A stretch of DNA of 64,000 nucleotides from Cyanobacteria bacterium FACHB-DQ100 (GCA_014695195.1 JACJNW010000028.1:868001-932000); one strand, 5' to 3'; shown: positions 1 to 9,807, numbered from the stretch's first letter. Made by a program: numbers and translations. The notes: generated by a model not told the origin, from the letters alone.

Positions 1-1359
1 ACAGCAAGTATTGATGTCGCGACCGACAAAGCAGTCACTATTCCGCTCCTTGTCGGTGGCACAGCCCAGAACAACATCGACTATCGGCTTTCGTCACAAA
101 CGATCACGATCGCGCCTGGACAAACCACAGGCAGCATCACGCTCACCAGACTGAACTCGCCAACCGCTGCGGATAAAACGATTCAAATCAATCTTGACAC
201 TCCGACCAATGCTGACAGAAGCCCACGGAACGCAGCAGTAAACCTCGTATTGGCACCTGGGGTGACATTCACGAATCCTACCGACTGCGAGATTCCCGAT
301 TTTGATGGCAACGGCGGCGTTGATTTGCCCTGGCGCAATGTGGCAACGACTGAGAGTGCAATTTGGTTGATCGATGGGACGCAAGTAAGCGCGGCTGGCT
401 TTACAACGACAACTGGGCCTAACTGGGAAATCGCTTCCACCCGCGATTTCAACGCTGATGGTAGAACCGACCTGCTCTGGCGCAATGGTGTTACAGGTGA
501 GAATGCAATCTGGTTAATGAATGGCACGGCGATCGGGCAAGCCGTCTTTATCACACCACAAGCTGATCTCAACTGGGAGATTGTGGGTTCACGCGACTTT
601 AACAATGATGGAAAAGCGGACATCTTCTGGCGGAACGGAGTGACGGGTGAAAATGCGATCTGGCTGGTGAACGATACGACGATCGCCAGTGCTGCGTTTC
701 TCACAACGACTGCGACAAGCTGGCAGGTTGCTGACTTTGGTGACTTTAACAACGATGGCAAAGCGGATCTGGTTTGGCGTAATGCTGTCACAGGTGAAAA
801 CGCAATTTGGTTAATCGACGGAACGACGGTCAGTGGCGCTCAATTTCTCGCAACGATCGAGGATTTGAATTGGCAAATCATTGCCGCAGGGGATACGAGC
901 GGCGACGGGAAAGCAGATTTGATCTGGCGGAATCGATCGACGGGCGCGGATGCCGTCTGGTTAATCGATGGCACGACCGTAGCAAATGCACAATTTCTCT
1001 CGACGGTCAGCGATACCAACTGGCGGATTGCCGATGTCTGTGACACCAATGCGGATGGAAAAGCAGATTTAATCTGGCGCAACTCTGCAACGGGAGAAAA
1101 TGCAGTTTGGCTGTTGGATGGAACCACGGTTGCCAACGCTGGCTTTATTGGGACAGTTGCTGAACTGAACTGGGAGATTATCAGCGCACGCGATACGAGC
1201 AGAGATGGCAAAGCCGATCTGATTTGGCGGAATCGATCAACAGGTCAGAATGCGATCTGGCTGCTCGACGGTATCACCGTTACAAACGCGCAATTCGTGC
1301 AAACGGTTGAAGATCCAAACTGGCAGATTCAAATTCGTCCGGGTGCGCTAGCGCTCTAA
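1..1359 (+). CDS. Calx-beta / FG-GAP (VCBS) repeat surface protein, 5'-truncated
   Basis: Frame 1 is open from the first base, so the gene begins upstream of the window. The first ~80 residues look like the end of a Calx-beta domain (ITIAPGQTTGSITL). After them come seven repeats of about 50 residues, each with a D-x-(N/S)-x-D-G-(K/R)-x-D-(L/I)-x-W-R-N calcium-loop motif and an NAIWL(I/M/L)DGT strand, as in FG-GAP/VCBS beta-propellers. Such proteins are usually secreted or surface-bound and bind calcium. No catalytic domain or anchor is visible in this part. It ends 97 bp before tpiA, with a hairpin between. The family call is firm; the specific role is unknown. Confidence 0.85.
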   Translation, partial: TASIDVATDKAVTIPLLVGGTAQNNIDYRLSSQTITIAPGQTTGSITLTRLNSPTAADKTIQINLDTPTNADRSPRNAAVNLVLAPGVTFTNPTDCEIPDFDGNGGVDLPWRNVATTESAIWLIDGTQVSAAGFTTTTGPNWEIASTRDFNADGRTDLLWRNGVTGENAIWLMNGTAIGQAVFITPQADLNWEIVGSRDFNNDGKADIFWRNGVTGENAIWLVNDTTIASAAFLTTTATSWQVADFGDFNNDGKADLVWRNAVTGENAIWLIDGTTVSGAQFLATIEDLNWQIIAAGDTSGDGKADLIWRNRSTGADAVWLIDGTTVANAQFLSTVSDTNWRIADVCDTNADGKADLIWRNSATGENAVWLLDGTTVANAGFIGTVAELNWEIISARDTSRDGKADLIWRNRSTGQNAIWLLDGITVTNAQFVQTVEDPNWQIQIRPGALAL

Positions 1360-1368
1360 AGGCAGCGG

Positions 1369-1392
1369 AATCGGGAGCGATCACTCCCGATT
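1369..1392 (+). terminator. Hairpin after the FG-GAP gene
   Basis: A perfect 9-bp stem (AATCGGGAG / CTCCCGATT) with a 6-base loop starts 10 bases after the stop codon. No T-run follows, so a factor-independent terminator is possible but not proved; it may only protect the mRNA 3' end. Confidence 0.45.
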
Positions 1393-1456
1393 CCCCTCCA
1401 AAACTGTCCCCGCGAAGCCGTAGACTGGAAAATGCAATTTAATAAGCTGACAGACC

Positions 1457-2182
1457 GTGCGAAAAATTATCATTGCTGGCAATTGGAAAATGTTCAAAAC
1501 CCAGGCAGAAACGCTGGAGTTTTTGCAGGGATTCATGCCTCAGTTGGAGAACACACCTGACGATCGAGAAATAGTGCTGTGTGTGCCGTTTACTGATTTA
1601 GCAGTGTTGTCGAAGAATTTGCACGGAAGTCGGATACAGGTCGGGGCGCAGAACGTGCATTGGGCAGAGACGGGAGCCTTCACGGGCGAGATTTCAGCGT
1701 CGATGCTGACAGAATTAGCAGTTCGCTATGTGGTGATCGGGCACAGCGAACGGAGACAGTATTTTGGCGAAACGGATGAGACGGTGAATCTGCGGCTGAA
1801 AGCGGCTCAAAGTGCTGGATTGAAGCCAATTCTTTGTGTGGGTGAAAGTAAGCAGCAACGGGATACAGGTGAGACTGAAGCGGTGATTTTCGCTCAGCTT
1901 GAGAAGGATTTGGCGGGCGTAGATCAAGACAATTTAGTGATTGCTTATGAGCCGATTTGGGCGATCGGAACTGGAGATACTTGTGAGTCGATCGAAGCTA
2001 ATCGCGTGATCGGGCTGATTCGCAGTCGGTTGAGTAATCCGAATGTCACGATCCAATATGGTGGATCGGTCAAGCCTGAGAATATTGATGAAATTATGGC
2101 GCAACCGGAGATTGATGGTGCTTTGGTGGGGGGTGCAAGCCTTGATCCAAAAGGCTTTGCTCGACTTGTCAATTTTCAGTAA
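1457..2182 (+). CDS. tpiA: Triosephosphate isomerase
   Basis: It interconverts dihydroxyacetone phosphate and glyceraldehyde 3-phosphate in glycolysis and the Calvin cycle, in the cytosol. The 241-residue protein has the usual length. Asn9 and Lys11 (GNWKMFK), the electrophile His96 in GHSERR and the catalytic base Glu165 in [10 protein letters not shown] are present, as is the phosphate-binding YGGSVKP segment near residue 201. The start is GTG at 1457; no closer in-frame ATG preserves the essential N-terminal strand. It looks monocistronic, ending at a long hairpin facing the next gene. Confidence 0.97.
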   Translation: MRKIIIAGNWKMFKTQAETLEFLQGFMPQLENTPDDREIVLCVPFTDLAVLSKNLHGSRIQVGAQNVHWAETGAFTGEISASMLTELAVRYVVIGHSERRQYFGETDETVNLRLKAAQSAGLKPILCVGESKQQRDTGETEAVIFAQLEKDLAGVDQDNLVIAYEPIWAIGTGDTCESIEANRVIGLIRSRLSNPNVTIQYGGSVKPENIDEIMAQPEIDGALVGGASLDPKGFARLVNFQ

Positions 2183-2200
2183 AAGCGATGAAGCTTCGGA

Positions 2201-2256
2201 ATGAGGTGATGGTTCTAGCAAAAGAACTAAATCGGAGCTAGAACCATCACCCTCAT
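2201..2256. terminator. Long hairpin between convergent tpiA and the Rep gene
   Basis: A 15-bp perfect stem (GGTGATGGTTCTAGC and its complement) is extended by about 5 bp past a single bulged C, with a 17-base loop. It lies between two converging genes, so it could end transcription from both sides. There is no strong T-run on either strand. Confidence 0.55.
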
Positions 2257-2343
2257 CGAACATCGAACAACTTCAGCTTATCCCAGATCCTAGCCAGAGC
2301 AGGTAATCGCACCCTTCCCCAAGCACAATGGGGTTAGGCGGGG

Positions 2344-5300
2344 CTAGGCAGATTGCTCAATCCACTCATCGATCTCCGAGAAATCATTACAGCCTGTAAC
2401 TTCCATCAGCGTTTGTAGCATTGCAAGATCCTGCTTTTCCCATTCCGCCAGAATTGAGTCGCGATCGTCTTGGGGTGGAAAGTATTTGTAGATTCGCAAT
2501 CCGCCGCGCCGTCCATCTGGTGCAACAGCTCGACCTGTACAGGTGAGTTTGACTCCAATTTTGCCGAGTAGGGTTTGAACAATCGCGATCGGTGCCAGCT
2601 TCTCGGTCACGGTGAAACTAAACAAGGCTTTCATGTCGTCGCGGCACTCTAATGCCGTTGTTGCCACGAATTGAACCAAATCATCGGTTGCAAGAATCTT
2701 CTCTCCGGGTTTGAGAAATTCTAGGATTCTTAGCGATCGTAATGCTTCGACTTGAGCGGTGAGGAGTTTGACATCCTGAATGGAGATTTTGCCGTCTCCG
2801 CGCTCTAGATGATCTTCGATCTCTTGCATATCGTGGAGTCGGACATATTCTGGATTGCGAGTCAGGTAGTAATACAATCGCAATTGTGTATACCAGCCAT
2901 CATCATCTTTGAGTTTGATCTCTGGTGTGATCGTTTCAACGTTGTATTTACGCTTCAGTTCATGCTTGCGTTTACTGTAGCGTTTCTGAACGGTTTGTTC
3001 TGCTTGTTCTTTGAGTTCGTAATATTCTGCTGGAGTGATTTCTGGAGAATCGGAAACCGCGATCGCTTCTGCGGTTTGATTGCGAGTCCGAATCGCAGAA
3101 ATCACCTGAGCAATGCGATCGCACACTTTCAAGTCATGCCGTGCTTCCAAGAACTCAAAGCCTGGAATGTTCAGAACGCCCGTCTTTAGTTGAGCCACCA
3201 TTTGATCTGTGATCGGTAACTGTCCAAACATCTTCGTTAAATCGTCTGTGACTAATGTCACTGTATGACCTTCGAGCAGTAGCCCATTGCGAAACTCGCG
3301 CCGATAGCGCCACAGAGACGCATTCACTCGTGCCGCCATTTTCGCCCAAGTCCGCAGCGCGATCGGGTTACTCTGCTCATCCAAATCAAAATCGATATCT
3401 TTTAGCAATGCAATGTTGTACTGAACCGATTTCGTCACCGATTGCGCGACATCGCGGTAGTTACAGCTTCCATTACCAATTTTTCCAGGGCCGAAATGTG
3501 CTGCCCAAATGTAACGAGGAATCGGTTCACGGACTCTCGCTAAAGCTTGCCGGGACTCCGAATCTGGAGTTACCCCTTGGAAGATACCGAATACCCCTTG
3601 GAAGTGATTGCGGACATCGATCGAGACTCCCGTTCCGATCGTGGGTGTTGCCAAAACGATATCGTAATCACCCACAACATCATTAATGCGCTCAGCAATG
3701 TGATAAGCAGCATGATCCGGATCGGAAACAGTTTCGCTATCAATTCGGAGAATGCGCTTTTCGGGAAACTGCAATCTGAGGTAAGTTTCTAAATTCTTAG
3801 AACTCCAGCGACCTCGGACTTTCTGAGAATCGACGCAGACGAAAACGGCTCCAGTTTTTAGAACGGATTCCATGCGATCGATCAAAGGTGCAGGATTTTT
3901 CGTGTCGTATAGCGAAACATTCCAAGAAATTTCTGGCTTCCATTGATTCACCACCACCCAAGGTGTTACCGGAGTTTCTGCCAATCCGCGTAAGTAATCG
4001 ATGCTGACATCTGACAAGTCTGCGTCTTGTGCAATCACCAATCCATCGGTCGCCAGTACAGTCTCGATTAATTCGCGCAGGGTTTCGAGAATTCTGACGC
4101 GCTGATTGTAGCAAGTTGCACTATTGAGCGCGTGCCATAACACCTGTTCGACTTCATCGAGAATGACGATCGCACCTTCCCACTCTGCCGCATTAAACCG
4201 GATGCGCGAGTTCGGATGCAGCGAATCAATACACAATCCATAGCTGCCCGGATTTTCCGAATTCAGCGCATCAGTAATCCAATCAATCCCAATACTTTGA
4301 CAAATTGCTTTACCGAGTTGAATGCGATGGGTGATCACCAGAACTTTGCGGGCAGCTTTCGCTGTGCCAGGGGCAACGGTTGCCGTTTTGATTAATCCTT
4401 GTAGGGCTGTTGTTTTCCCGGTTCCTTTAGCACTTTTAATACAAGCTAAACCAGATTCGGGATAAGGAAGATCTCCTAAATACGGCTGATTTAATGTAAG
4501 TGAAGGGGTATAGGTTAGTGACCATAATTTTGATGCCTGCCAGAACTCAAGCTCAACTGCTGATTCATATAGTTTTGTAAATGCAGCATGACCATGAGCC
4601 ACAATAAAATCGTCAACGCCTTTTTCAGCACCTGGCAGTGCAATAACTTTAACCTGACAGCCCGCATTGGTTAATAGTTGCCCTAAACGAGAAGTCGCAA
4701 GAAAAATATTTTGTAAGGTTCGCGGTTTTGTTTCGTAATCGAAGCAGATATGAACGGTTCTTTGAGTCGTGGCAAAATGACCGAGTTCTGCGATTAGTTG
4801 CCGAGTTTCGCGCCGATAGCCGCTAAAAATTCCGGGAAGCGCGATCGCGGCATAGCCCAAACTCAACAGACAACCCGCTTTCTTCTCGCCTTCGGTGAGC
4901 ACGATCGGCAAATTATTGCGCCAAACCCATTCCCAAAAGTTCGTTGCTCCAGCAATTTCGATTTCAAACCGTTCTGCAACCTTCTGCCAAATCCGCATGG
5001 GTACATCGAGCAGAATCAATCGGCTAGAGCCTTTACCCAGACTGGGACTGAGATATTTTGCGGGTTTGCTTTTCGTGCGATCGACGATCGGCGTATCGGC
5101 ATCGGGCTTAAACCGTCCCCACTCCATCCGCTGCCAGTGGTTAAGCGGATCAATTCCGCTCACCCACCAGCCCCGCACCGATTCCCGCGCTTGTTGACCA
5201 AATCGCGTCACTTTCCAATTCAGCCGCTCAGCGATCGGATAACTCGCCTCGCGAGTAAATGGATCGAAGTCGGTATCATGCAGTGATCGTACATTCCGGC

Positions 5301-5415
5301 GAATAATCTCCGGATCGACACCGCTCATTAACCATTCTTGTTCGTGATCGGGCGCAAGGTAGCCCTCGATCGATTTTGCCGCTTCAGAAGAAGCAATTCT
5401 GAGGGAAGTTACCAT
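2344..5415 (-). CDS. CyRepA1-family plasmid replication protein (DUF3854 toprim-like plus helicase)
   Basis: Large replication protein (about 1023 residues) of the cyanobacterial plasmid type. The N-terminus carries the family's paired segments EWLMSGVDPEIIRRNV and GWWVSGIDPLNHW. A DUF3854/toprim-like part follows (LTEGEKKAGCLLS near residue 175, ICFDYE near 223), then an ATPase/helicase half with Walker A SAKGTGKTT (~330), Walker B VILDEVEQV (~418), ATPTIGTGVSID (~590) and a QALARVRE arginine motif (~626). It probably initiates replication and unwinds or primes DNA. ATG at 5415 follows an AAGGAGCAGG ribosome site; in-frame ATGs at 5436 and 5481 would lengthen it. It is divergent from a second initiator-like gene. 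A plasmid-type Rep beside tpiA and recA suggests an integrated replicon. Confidence 0.85.
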   Translation of the reverse strand: MVTSLRIASSEAAKSIEGYLAPDHEQEWLMSGVDPEIIRRNVRSLHDTDFDPFTREASYPIAERLNWKVTRFGQQARESVRGWWVSGIDPLNHWQRMEWGRFKPDADTPIVDRTKSKPAKYLSPSLGKGSSRLILLDVPMRIWQKVAERFEIEIAGATNFWEWVWRNNLPIVLTEGEKKAGCLLSLGYAAIALPGIFSGYRRETRQLIAELGHFATTQRTVHICFDYETKPRTLQNIFLATSRLGQLLTNAGCQVKVIALPGAEKGVDDFIVAHGHAAFTKLYESAVELEFWQASKLWSLTYTPSLTLNQPYLGDLPYPESGLACIKSAKGTGKTTALQGLIKTATVAPGTAKAARKVLVITHRIQLGKAICQSIGIDWITDALNSENPGSYGLCIDSLHPNSRIRFNAAEWEGAIVILDEVEQVLWHALNSATCYNQRVRILETLRELIETVLATDGLVIAQDADLSDVSIDYLRGLAETPVTPWVVVNQWKPEISWNVSLYDTKNPAPLIDRMESVLKTGAVFVCVDSQKVRGRWSSKNLETYLRLQFPEKRILRIDSETVSDPDHAAYHIAERINDVVGDYDIVLATPTIGTGVSIDVRNHFQGVFGIFQGVTPDSESRQALARVREPIPRYIWAAHFGPGKIGNGSCNYRDVAQSVTKSVQYNIALLKDIDFDLDEQSNPIALRTWAKMAARVNASLWRYRREFRNGLLLEGHTVTLVTDDLTKMFGQLPITDQMVAQLKTGVLNIPGFEFLEARHDLKVCDRIAQVISAIRTRNQTAEAIAVSDSPEITPAEYYELKEQAEQTVQKRYSKRKHELKRKYNVETITPEIKLKDDDGWYTQLRLYYYLTRNPEYVRLHDMQEIEDHLERGDGKISIQDVKLLTAQVEALRSLRILEFLKPGEKILATDDLVQFVATTALECRDDMKALFSFTVTEKLAPIAIVQTLLGKIGVKLTCTGRAVAPDGRRGGLRIYKYFPPQDDRDSILAEWEKQDLAMLQTLMEVTGCNDFSEIDEWIEQSA

Positions 5416-6084
5416 CAGTCCTGCTCCTTCTGACATAAATTCGCACACGAACCTGGCGCAGACGCGCCGCACCTGATACAATATCTAGACATAGAAATCA
5501 AGCCCAATCTTTTTGGGCAAACAAGGTTATCAACCCCTTTGGCTGACTGTGGTAGGGAAGCTCGAGGGGTTTTGCTTATGCAATTGAAATTCTAGATTGG
5601 CGGACTTCTTGAAGCGGTGGTAGTCGCCTGAAATCGCGCAATCTAATTCGAGACAAACAAGGTTAGTCGGGTCATGCAGGTTAAACATTACCGACGTGGA
5701 AAGCAGATTAACACTGATCCAGCAGAGGCTCAAGAGGGGATGGATCAGCGATCCGGGGGAGTGATAGGTGAGTTAGAGGCACAAGTTAGGTGGGAAGTTG
5801 GACGGGGGAGGAATAGGCAGTGGGAAGTGGAGAGCGGGGGAATTAGGGAGTTTGTGAGGGATGCGATCGCGTAAAATAGCTTCACCCCTGGATCGAATCA
5901 ACGACAGAGTTACAGGGAAAAGATCGACGCGGCAGTTACAGAGATCGCGATCGAAATCAGACGCAGGCGTTACAGAACTGAGTGAAATTACTACTAGCGA
6001 TAGGGGCAGCCTGGATCATTCCGGCACTAAATCTCCAGATATAGCGTTTAACCTCTAGACAAAACTCCGAGGGTAGGGCACTAT
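5416..6084. other. Divergent spacer with iterated motifs: candidate replication origin / Rep-binding region
   Basis: About 670 bp separate the two divergent replication-type genes. I see: CAAACAAGGTTA twice (5518-5529 and 5654-5665); GTTACAG three times on the same strand (5909-5915, 5935-5941, 5969-5975); a hairpin GCCCAA/TTGGGC at 5502-5518; a second stem AACCCCT/AGGGGTT at 5532-5571; and a strongly purine-rich plus strand from about 5730 to 5865. Iterated short motifs beside a rep gene are typical of iterons, but no function is shown. The small open frames here lack good start sites and are not called. Confidence 0.45.
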
Positions 6085-7191
6085 ATGTGGGGTCTAGAAT
6101 CTTCGAGAGCGATGAAACCACTAGAAGCAGCCTTTCCCGTCGATAGTCAACTTTTGATGGTGTTGCCCAGAGCCAGCGCATCCATCCGCAATCCAGATGT
6201 ACGACTGCCGATTTTGCGATCGGATGCTAACGGCTATTACTTGGAGATGCGAGTGGAGGCGGATGCTCAGGACGAAAGCGAATTTGCTGTGATTCGTCGA
6301 GTGCCGCTAGAAAATTTGACCGAAGAAGAATTAATAGAGTTAAAAACCGAATATGCCAAGCTCGATTGGGCAGCTTGTGTCCGGAAAGGCGTAAGCAATG
6401 GATTAGAAAAAGTCCACGATCGCCGGATTCAAAGAATGTTTATGGCGTTGATGACGTTTCTGAATCCACGTCAGATTTCGATCGTGCTGTATCTCTATAA
6501 ATTGGCGGCCCAACAGCAAAACGGCGGAACAGTGACGTTCCGATCGAATGATTTACTTGAAAGTTTGGGATACACCCGCACAAAGGATGGCGGATTTGCG
6601 TCGAAGCTGCGATCGCAACTGAATCGAGATTTAGTCACGCTGCATCGAACCGAATTAGTATTAGCGCAGTCGTTCAAAAAAATGCACCAAAATCGTGGCG
6701 CAAAAGTCATGATTAAAAGCATTCTGCGAATCAAAGATTATGAAGTGGACACTGCTCCGCGGGATTTTGATATTACAAAAGCCGCGGATTACACTTATGA
6801 ATTGGCAGATTCTTACACGATCTCTCTAGAGTTTTTTGACAGTTCTCGAAACGGGGATTGTGTCCTTTTTCCGAATCAGTTCGACATTACTCAACGGCTG
6901 GGTACGAACGCGAAGTGCGATTATAAAACCAAGCTTCTCATCTATCTAGCAAGTCGAATGAAATGGGATAGCTTAACCGATGGACAATTCATCTCTGTTT
7001 CTAAACGATACTTGTTCAAAAACCTTGATTTACTCGGCAGTAATTCTTCTCGAAATAACCAAATTCTTTGGCGCACTGTGGACGAACTCAAAGCAGATGG
7101 CTACCTCTTGGGCGCACAAGAACTCTCAGGAAAAAGTCGCATTTCTACGATTCAATTCCAGATTGATTCAACCAAATTGAAGTGCAAATAG
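6085..7191 (+). CDS. Putative replication initiator-like protein, probably winged-helix
   Basis: A 368-residue soluble protein I do not recognise by a named family. Residues ~110-200 (RRIQRMFMALMTFLNPRQIS, then LLESLGYTRTKDGGFASKL) and the C-terminal part (YKTKLLIYLASRMKW, then RNNQILWRTVDELKADGYL) both look like DNA-binding winged-helix units, the two-domain plan of plasmid initiators such as Rep_3. The divergent CyRepA1 neighbour supports a replication role. ATG at 6085 has AGGG six bases upstream; ATG at 6112 with GAGAG is an alternative. It could instead be a transcriptional regulator of the Rep gene. The gene is solid; the function is inference. Confidence 0.6.
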   Translation: MWGLESSRAMKPLEAAFPVDSQLLMVLPRASASIRNPDVRLPILRSDANGYYLEMRVEADAQDESEFAVIRRVPLENLTEEELIELKTEYAKLDWAACVRKGVSNGLEKVHDRRIQRMFMALMTFLNPRQISIVLYLYKLAAQQQNGGTVTFRSNDLLESLGYTRTKDGGFASKLRSQLNRDLVTLHRTELVLAQSFKKMHQNRGAKVMIKSILRIKDYEVDTAPRDFDITKAADYTYELADSYTISLEFFDSSRNGDCVLFPNQFDITQRLGTNAKCDYKTKLLIYLASRMKWDSLTDGQFISVSKRYLFKNLDLLGSNSSRNNQILWRTVDELKADGYLLGAQELSGKSRISTIQFQIDSTKLKCK

Positions 7192-7261
7192 TCTACTCCC
7201 CACTCTCCACCCCAGATAACCCTACAAATCCCACCCAAGGTTCACGCTAAAATTAAGAAGT

Positions 7262-7927
7262 ATGAACCTAAGAGAAAAAGCAATGGTGTTATTTGGATTT
7301 GGCAAAAAACTGGCGATTCCTACTCCTGATGAAGCGCTAAAAGGTCGATCGGAACCAATGCCCGTTCCCGCGAAGCATTTCGTCAAGGGTCATCCGCTCA
7401 AGCCTCCCTTCCCGCCTGGAATTGAAACCGCCGTCTTTGGTCTCGGTTGCTTCTGGGGTGCGGAGCGAAAATTCTGGCAGCAAGAAGGCGTTTACACGAC
7501 TGCCGTTGGTTATGCCGCAGGGAGCACTCCAAATCCGACTTACCAAGAAGTTTGCTCTGGCATGACCGGACATAATGAAGTTGTATTAGTGGCTTACGAT
7601 CCGAAAGCCATCAGTTACGAGCAACTCTTGAAAGTATTCTGGGAAAGCCACGATCCGACTCAAGGAATGCGCCAGGGAAATGATGTCGGCACTCAGTATC
7701 GATCGGGAGTCTATGTCTACAACGACGAACAGCGCAAGGCAGCAGAAGCTTCTCTGAAGACCTACCAGGAAGAACTCGCAAAAGCAGGATACAAAGCAAT
7801 CACCACCGAGATTCTAGATGCGCCTGAATTCTATTATGCTGAAGCTTACCATCAGCAGTATCTCGCTAAAAATCCCAATGGCTACTGTGGTTTAGGCGGT
7901 ACAAAGGTCTGCTATCCCGGAGCTTGA
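7262..7927 (+). CDS. msrA: Peptide methionine-S-sulfoxide reductase MsrA
   Basis: It reduces the S-epimer of methionine sulfoxide in proteins and so repairs oxidative damage in the cytosol. The hallmark [11 protein letters not shown] places the catalytic cysteine at residue 63. Resolving cysteines 209 and 217 lie in the C-terminal [14 protein letters not shown] tail, which fits the thioredoxin-recycled class. The 221-residue length includes a ~55-residue N-terminal extension common in cyanobacterial forms. ATG 7262 follows AAGAAG; ATG 7283 is an alternative. The 3' end overlaps the opposing MBL gene by 16 bp. Confidence 0.96.
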   Translation: MNLREKAMVLFGFGKKLAIPTPDEALKGRSEPMPVPAKHFVKGHPLKPPFPPGIETAVFGLGCFWGAERKFWQQEGVYTTAVGYAAGSTPNPTYQEVCSGMTGHNEVVLVAYDPKAISYEQLLKVFWESHDPTQGMRQGNDVGTQYRSGVYVYNDEQRKAAEASLKTYQEELAKAGYKAITTEILDAPEFYYAEAYHQQYLAKNPNGYCGLGGTKVCYPGA

Positions 7928-9591
7928 TCCACATCTTCGCGAGTCGGCTCATTCGCTTCGCTCCATGTAGTGTTTGCGCTTTGAGCCGCCTCAAACGCTG
8001 GACAATATCCATCCGGTGTCACCTTGAAATTAAACAGCGGTGATCTCGGATTCCAGCAGCGTTGCCCCCGAAAATGCCGACAGCGAAAACAACAAGCTTT
8101 CTCAGAGCTATCCATCCAAGACGGCGATCGTTCGGTATTTTGCGTCATTAATTCACGCTGAGACAACCCCCGCAAGACTAAATCTTGACCCTGCCAACGC
8201 GCCTCAATCAGCCCGGTGTCAGAGATCGATCGCCATCTCGGATCGTTTGTGATTGCCTCCGGAAGCGTGATCGTCACCACCGTTCCAAGCTCGGCCAGCT
8301 CACCTTCGTAAGTCGTTTCTGGTGGTGCAGGCTGGAGGAAGGTTTCTCCGATTGGTAACTCAACCAAGTTGCCTGAAGCGGGGGAATGTAGATGATAGCG
8401 GTTGTGCAATTCCTCTAATCCGGCTAAATCCGATAGATAGTTCGGATCACCGTGAACGAAAATAACGTGTTGGGGACGCAGATTGTGAATAAACTGCGTG
8501 GTACTTGCCCCATCACAATGTTGTGCTAGCAGATAGGTTTCGATCGCATACTTCGGTGGGATATCAATCAATCCTTCTTCTAGATGTTGCGGCAGTAGAA
8601 TTAGCCAGCGCTCTGGCGTATCTTCGCAAAATTCCTGCCAATCTGTTGAAAAATCCGTCAGCACAATACAAGGCGACTCACCGACTAGCGGTCGCTGTTC
8701 TGGATGCAGTCGTCGCACCCGTGGACGAACGCGATCGTCCCAAAACAGCGATTGATGCTTGGCAAAGTTCTGCACCGAAGCAGGCAAGTGCGGTAAAAGC
8801 GCTAAGTAGGCATCGCACCCAGACGCGACCCGACCATCCACCCAGATATCTAAATCGCGTCCGGTAAACGAGTGATGGCTCCTCAGCAGCATCAACAATT
8901 CTTGTCCAAGTCCGACCATCGGCAGCGGCAAGAGAACTGACCGCCGATCGCTCAACGCCCGACTCATTCTTTCAGCGATCTGATTTTCTTGCTGCCGTCG
9001 ATGTGGAAATCGTGCCGTTCCATACGAGCCTTCGATAATCACCACATCCGGGCGCAATCCCCGCAGTTCCTCTAGCCGCAAGCCTTCTACTAAGCGGGAA
9101 TTCGATAAAAAGAAATCCCCCGTATATAAAATCGAGTGCGATCGACCCTGATGCGGCGTATACGTCAGCAAAATCGCCGCTGCTCCGGGAAGATGACCCG
9201 CCGGAAATAGTTCAGCCGTTAGCCCATCCTGAAACTCAACCGGCGATCGCCAAGGCAGGGCATGAACAAATTGCGGAATTAGACCCGGTTGATCCAGCCA
9301 GTTAAGCGGTAATAGCTCTGTCGTCACTTCACTGGCATAAATCGGCAACTGCGGAAAAGCGCGATGCAAACTGAGCAAACCTTGAGCGTGATCCGAGTGA
9401 GCATGACTGCACAACACTACATCTGCCGGAGCGCGGTCAGGAGGATTTGACACTGCACTCCCATCCGTGAGCGCAGAAATATCTGCCAGCCCGCAGTCGA
9501 GCAGAATCCGATAGGGACCCATACGAACGAGAAGACAGACTCCTTCTTCGCCATGTCCCGCACCGTAAGGAAAACAGTCCAATTGCGTCAC
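7912..9591 (-). CDS. MBL-fold, beta-CASP-like metallo-hydrolase with C-terminal cysteine cluster
   Basis: A 559-residue protein. The N-terminal metallo-beta-lactamase fold has the zinc motif H63-A-H65-S-D67-H68, then [11 protein letters not shown] and LYTGDFFL, as in RNA-processing beta-CASP nucleases of the CPSF/RNase J group. A region like the beta-CASP cap follows (VIIEGSYG to [17 protein letters not shown]), and FVHGDPNYL supplies the last metal ligand. The C-terminal ~130 residues are peculiar to cyanobacterial members and hold six cysteines (CCFRC, RCW, GYC) that could bind a metal. Probably an RNA or DNA hydrolase; the substrate is unknown. It is convergent with msrA, overlapping by 16 bp. 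Confidence 0.8.
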   Translation of the reverse strand: MTQLDCFPYGAGHGEEGVCLLVRMGPYRILLDCGLADISALTDGSAVSNPPDRAPADVVLCSHAHSDHAQGLLSLHRAFPQLPIYASEVTTELLPLNWLDQPGLIPQFVHALPWRSPVEFQDGLTAELFPAGHLPGAAAILLTYTPHQGRSHSILYTGDFFLSNSRLVEGLRLEELRGLRPDVVIIEGSYGTARFPHRRQQENQIAERMSRALSDRRSVLLPLPMVGLGQELLMLLRSHHSFTGRDLDIWVDGRVASGCDAYLALLPHLPASVQNFAKHQSLFWDDRVRPRVRRLHPEQRPLVGESPCIVLTDFSTDWQEFCEDTPERWLILLPQHLEEGLIDIPPKYAIETYLLAQHCDGASTTQFIHNLRPQHVIFVHGDPNYLSDLAGLEELHNRYHLHSPASGNLVELPIGETFLQPAPPETTYEGELAELGTVVTITLPEAITNDPRWRSISDTGLIEARWQGQDLVLRGLSQRELMTQNTERSPSWMDSSEKACCFRCRHFRGQRCWNPRSPLFNFKVTPDGYCPAFEAAQSANTTWSEANEPTREDVDQAPG

Positions 9592-9634
9592 GTATCCACC
9601 CTAGAAAAACTCAGAATTCATACATCCTGAATTT

Positions 9635-9667
9635 GGAAAACAGGGTAGATTTTTCACCCTGTTTTCC
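9635..9667 (-). terminator. Terminator of the 40-residue membrane-protein gene
   Basis: A perfect 12-bp stem (GGAAAACAGGGT / ACCCTGTTTTCC) with a 9-base loop begins 17 bases past the stop codon of the minus-strand small gene. On the minus strand the stem's 3' arm ends in TTTTCC, giving a T-rich tail. Confidence 0.65.
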
Positions 9668-9684
9668 GCGTTCTGGCTCTGATG

Positions 9685-9807
9685 CTAATGCGCTGAGCCA
9701 TTGCCATGATAGTTATCTGTATCATAAAAACCGTTGCGCGTCCCAAAGAAAAGACAGGCAACCGTGAACACACCGGAGAGTACCAGTAGGACGAGCTTTA
9801 CATCCAT
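9685..9807 (-). CDS. 40-residue single-pass membrane protein, possibly NdhP-like
   Basis: The frame reads MDVKLVLLVLSGVFTVACLF, then FGTRNGFYDTDNYHGNGSAH and a stop: one transmembrane helix at residues ~3-21 and a polar tail ending in YHGNGSAH. Length, topology and the distinctive tail suggest a conserved thylakoid small subunit. By exclusion of the PsbX, PsbY, Psb30, PsaM and Pet subunits I can recall, NdhP of the NDH-1 complex is the best candidate, but I cannot confirm it. A clean terminator follows. ATG 9807 lacks a strong ribosome site. Existence of the gene is more certain than its name. Confidence 0.65.
   Translation of the reverse strand: MDVKLVLLVLSGVFTVACLFFGTRNGFYDTDNYHGNGSAH

Noticed and set aside
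5530-5733. Minus-strand 67-codon frame in the Rep spacer
   Set aside because: No ribosome site, no family resemblance, overlaps hairpins and repeats of the spacer.
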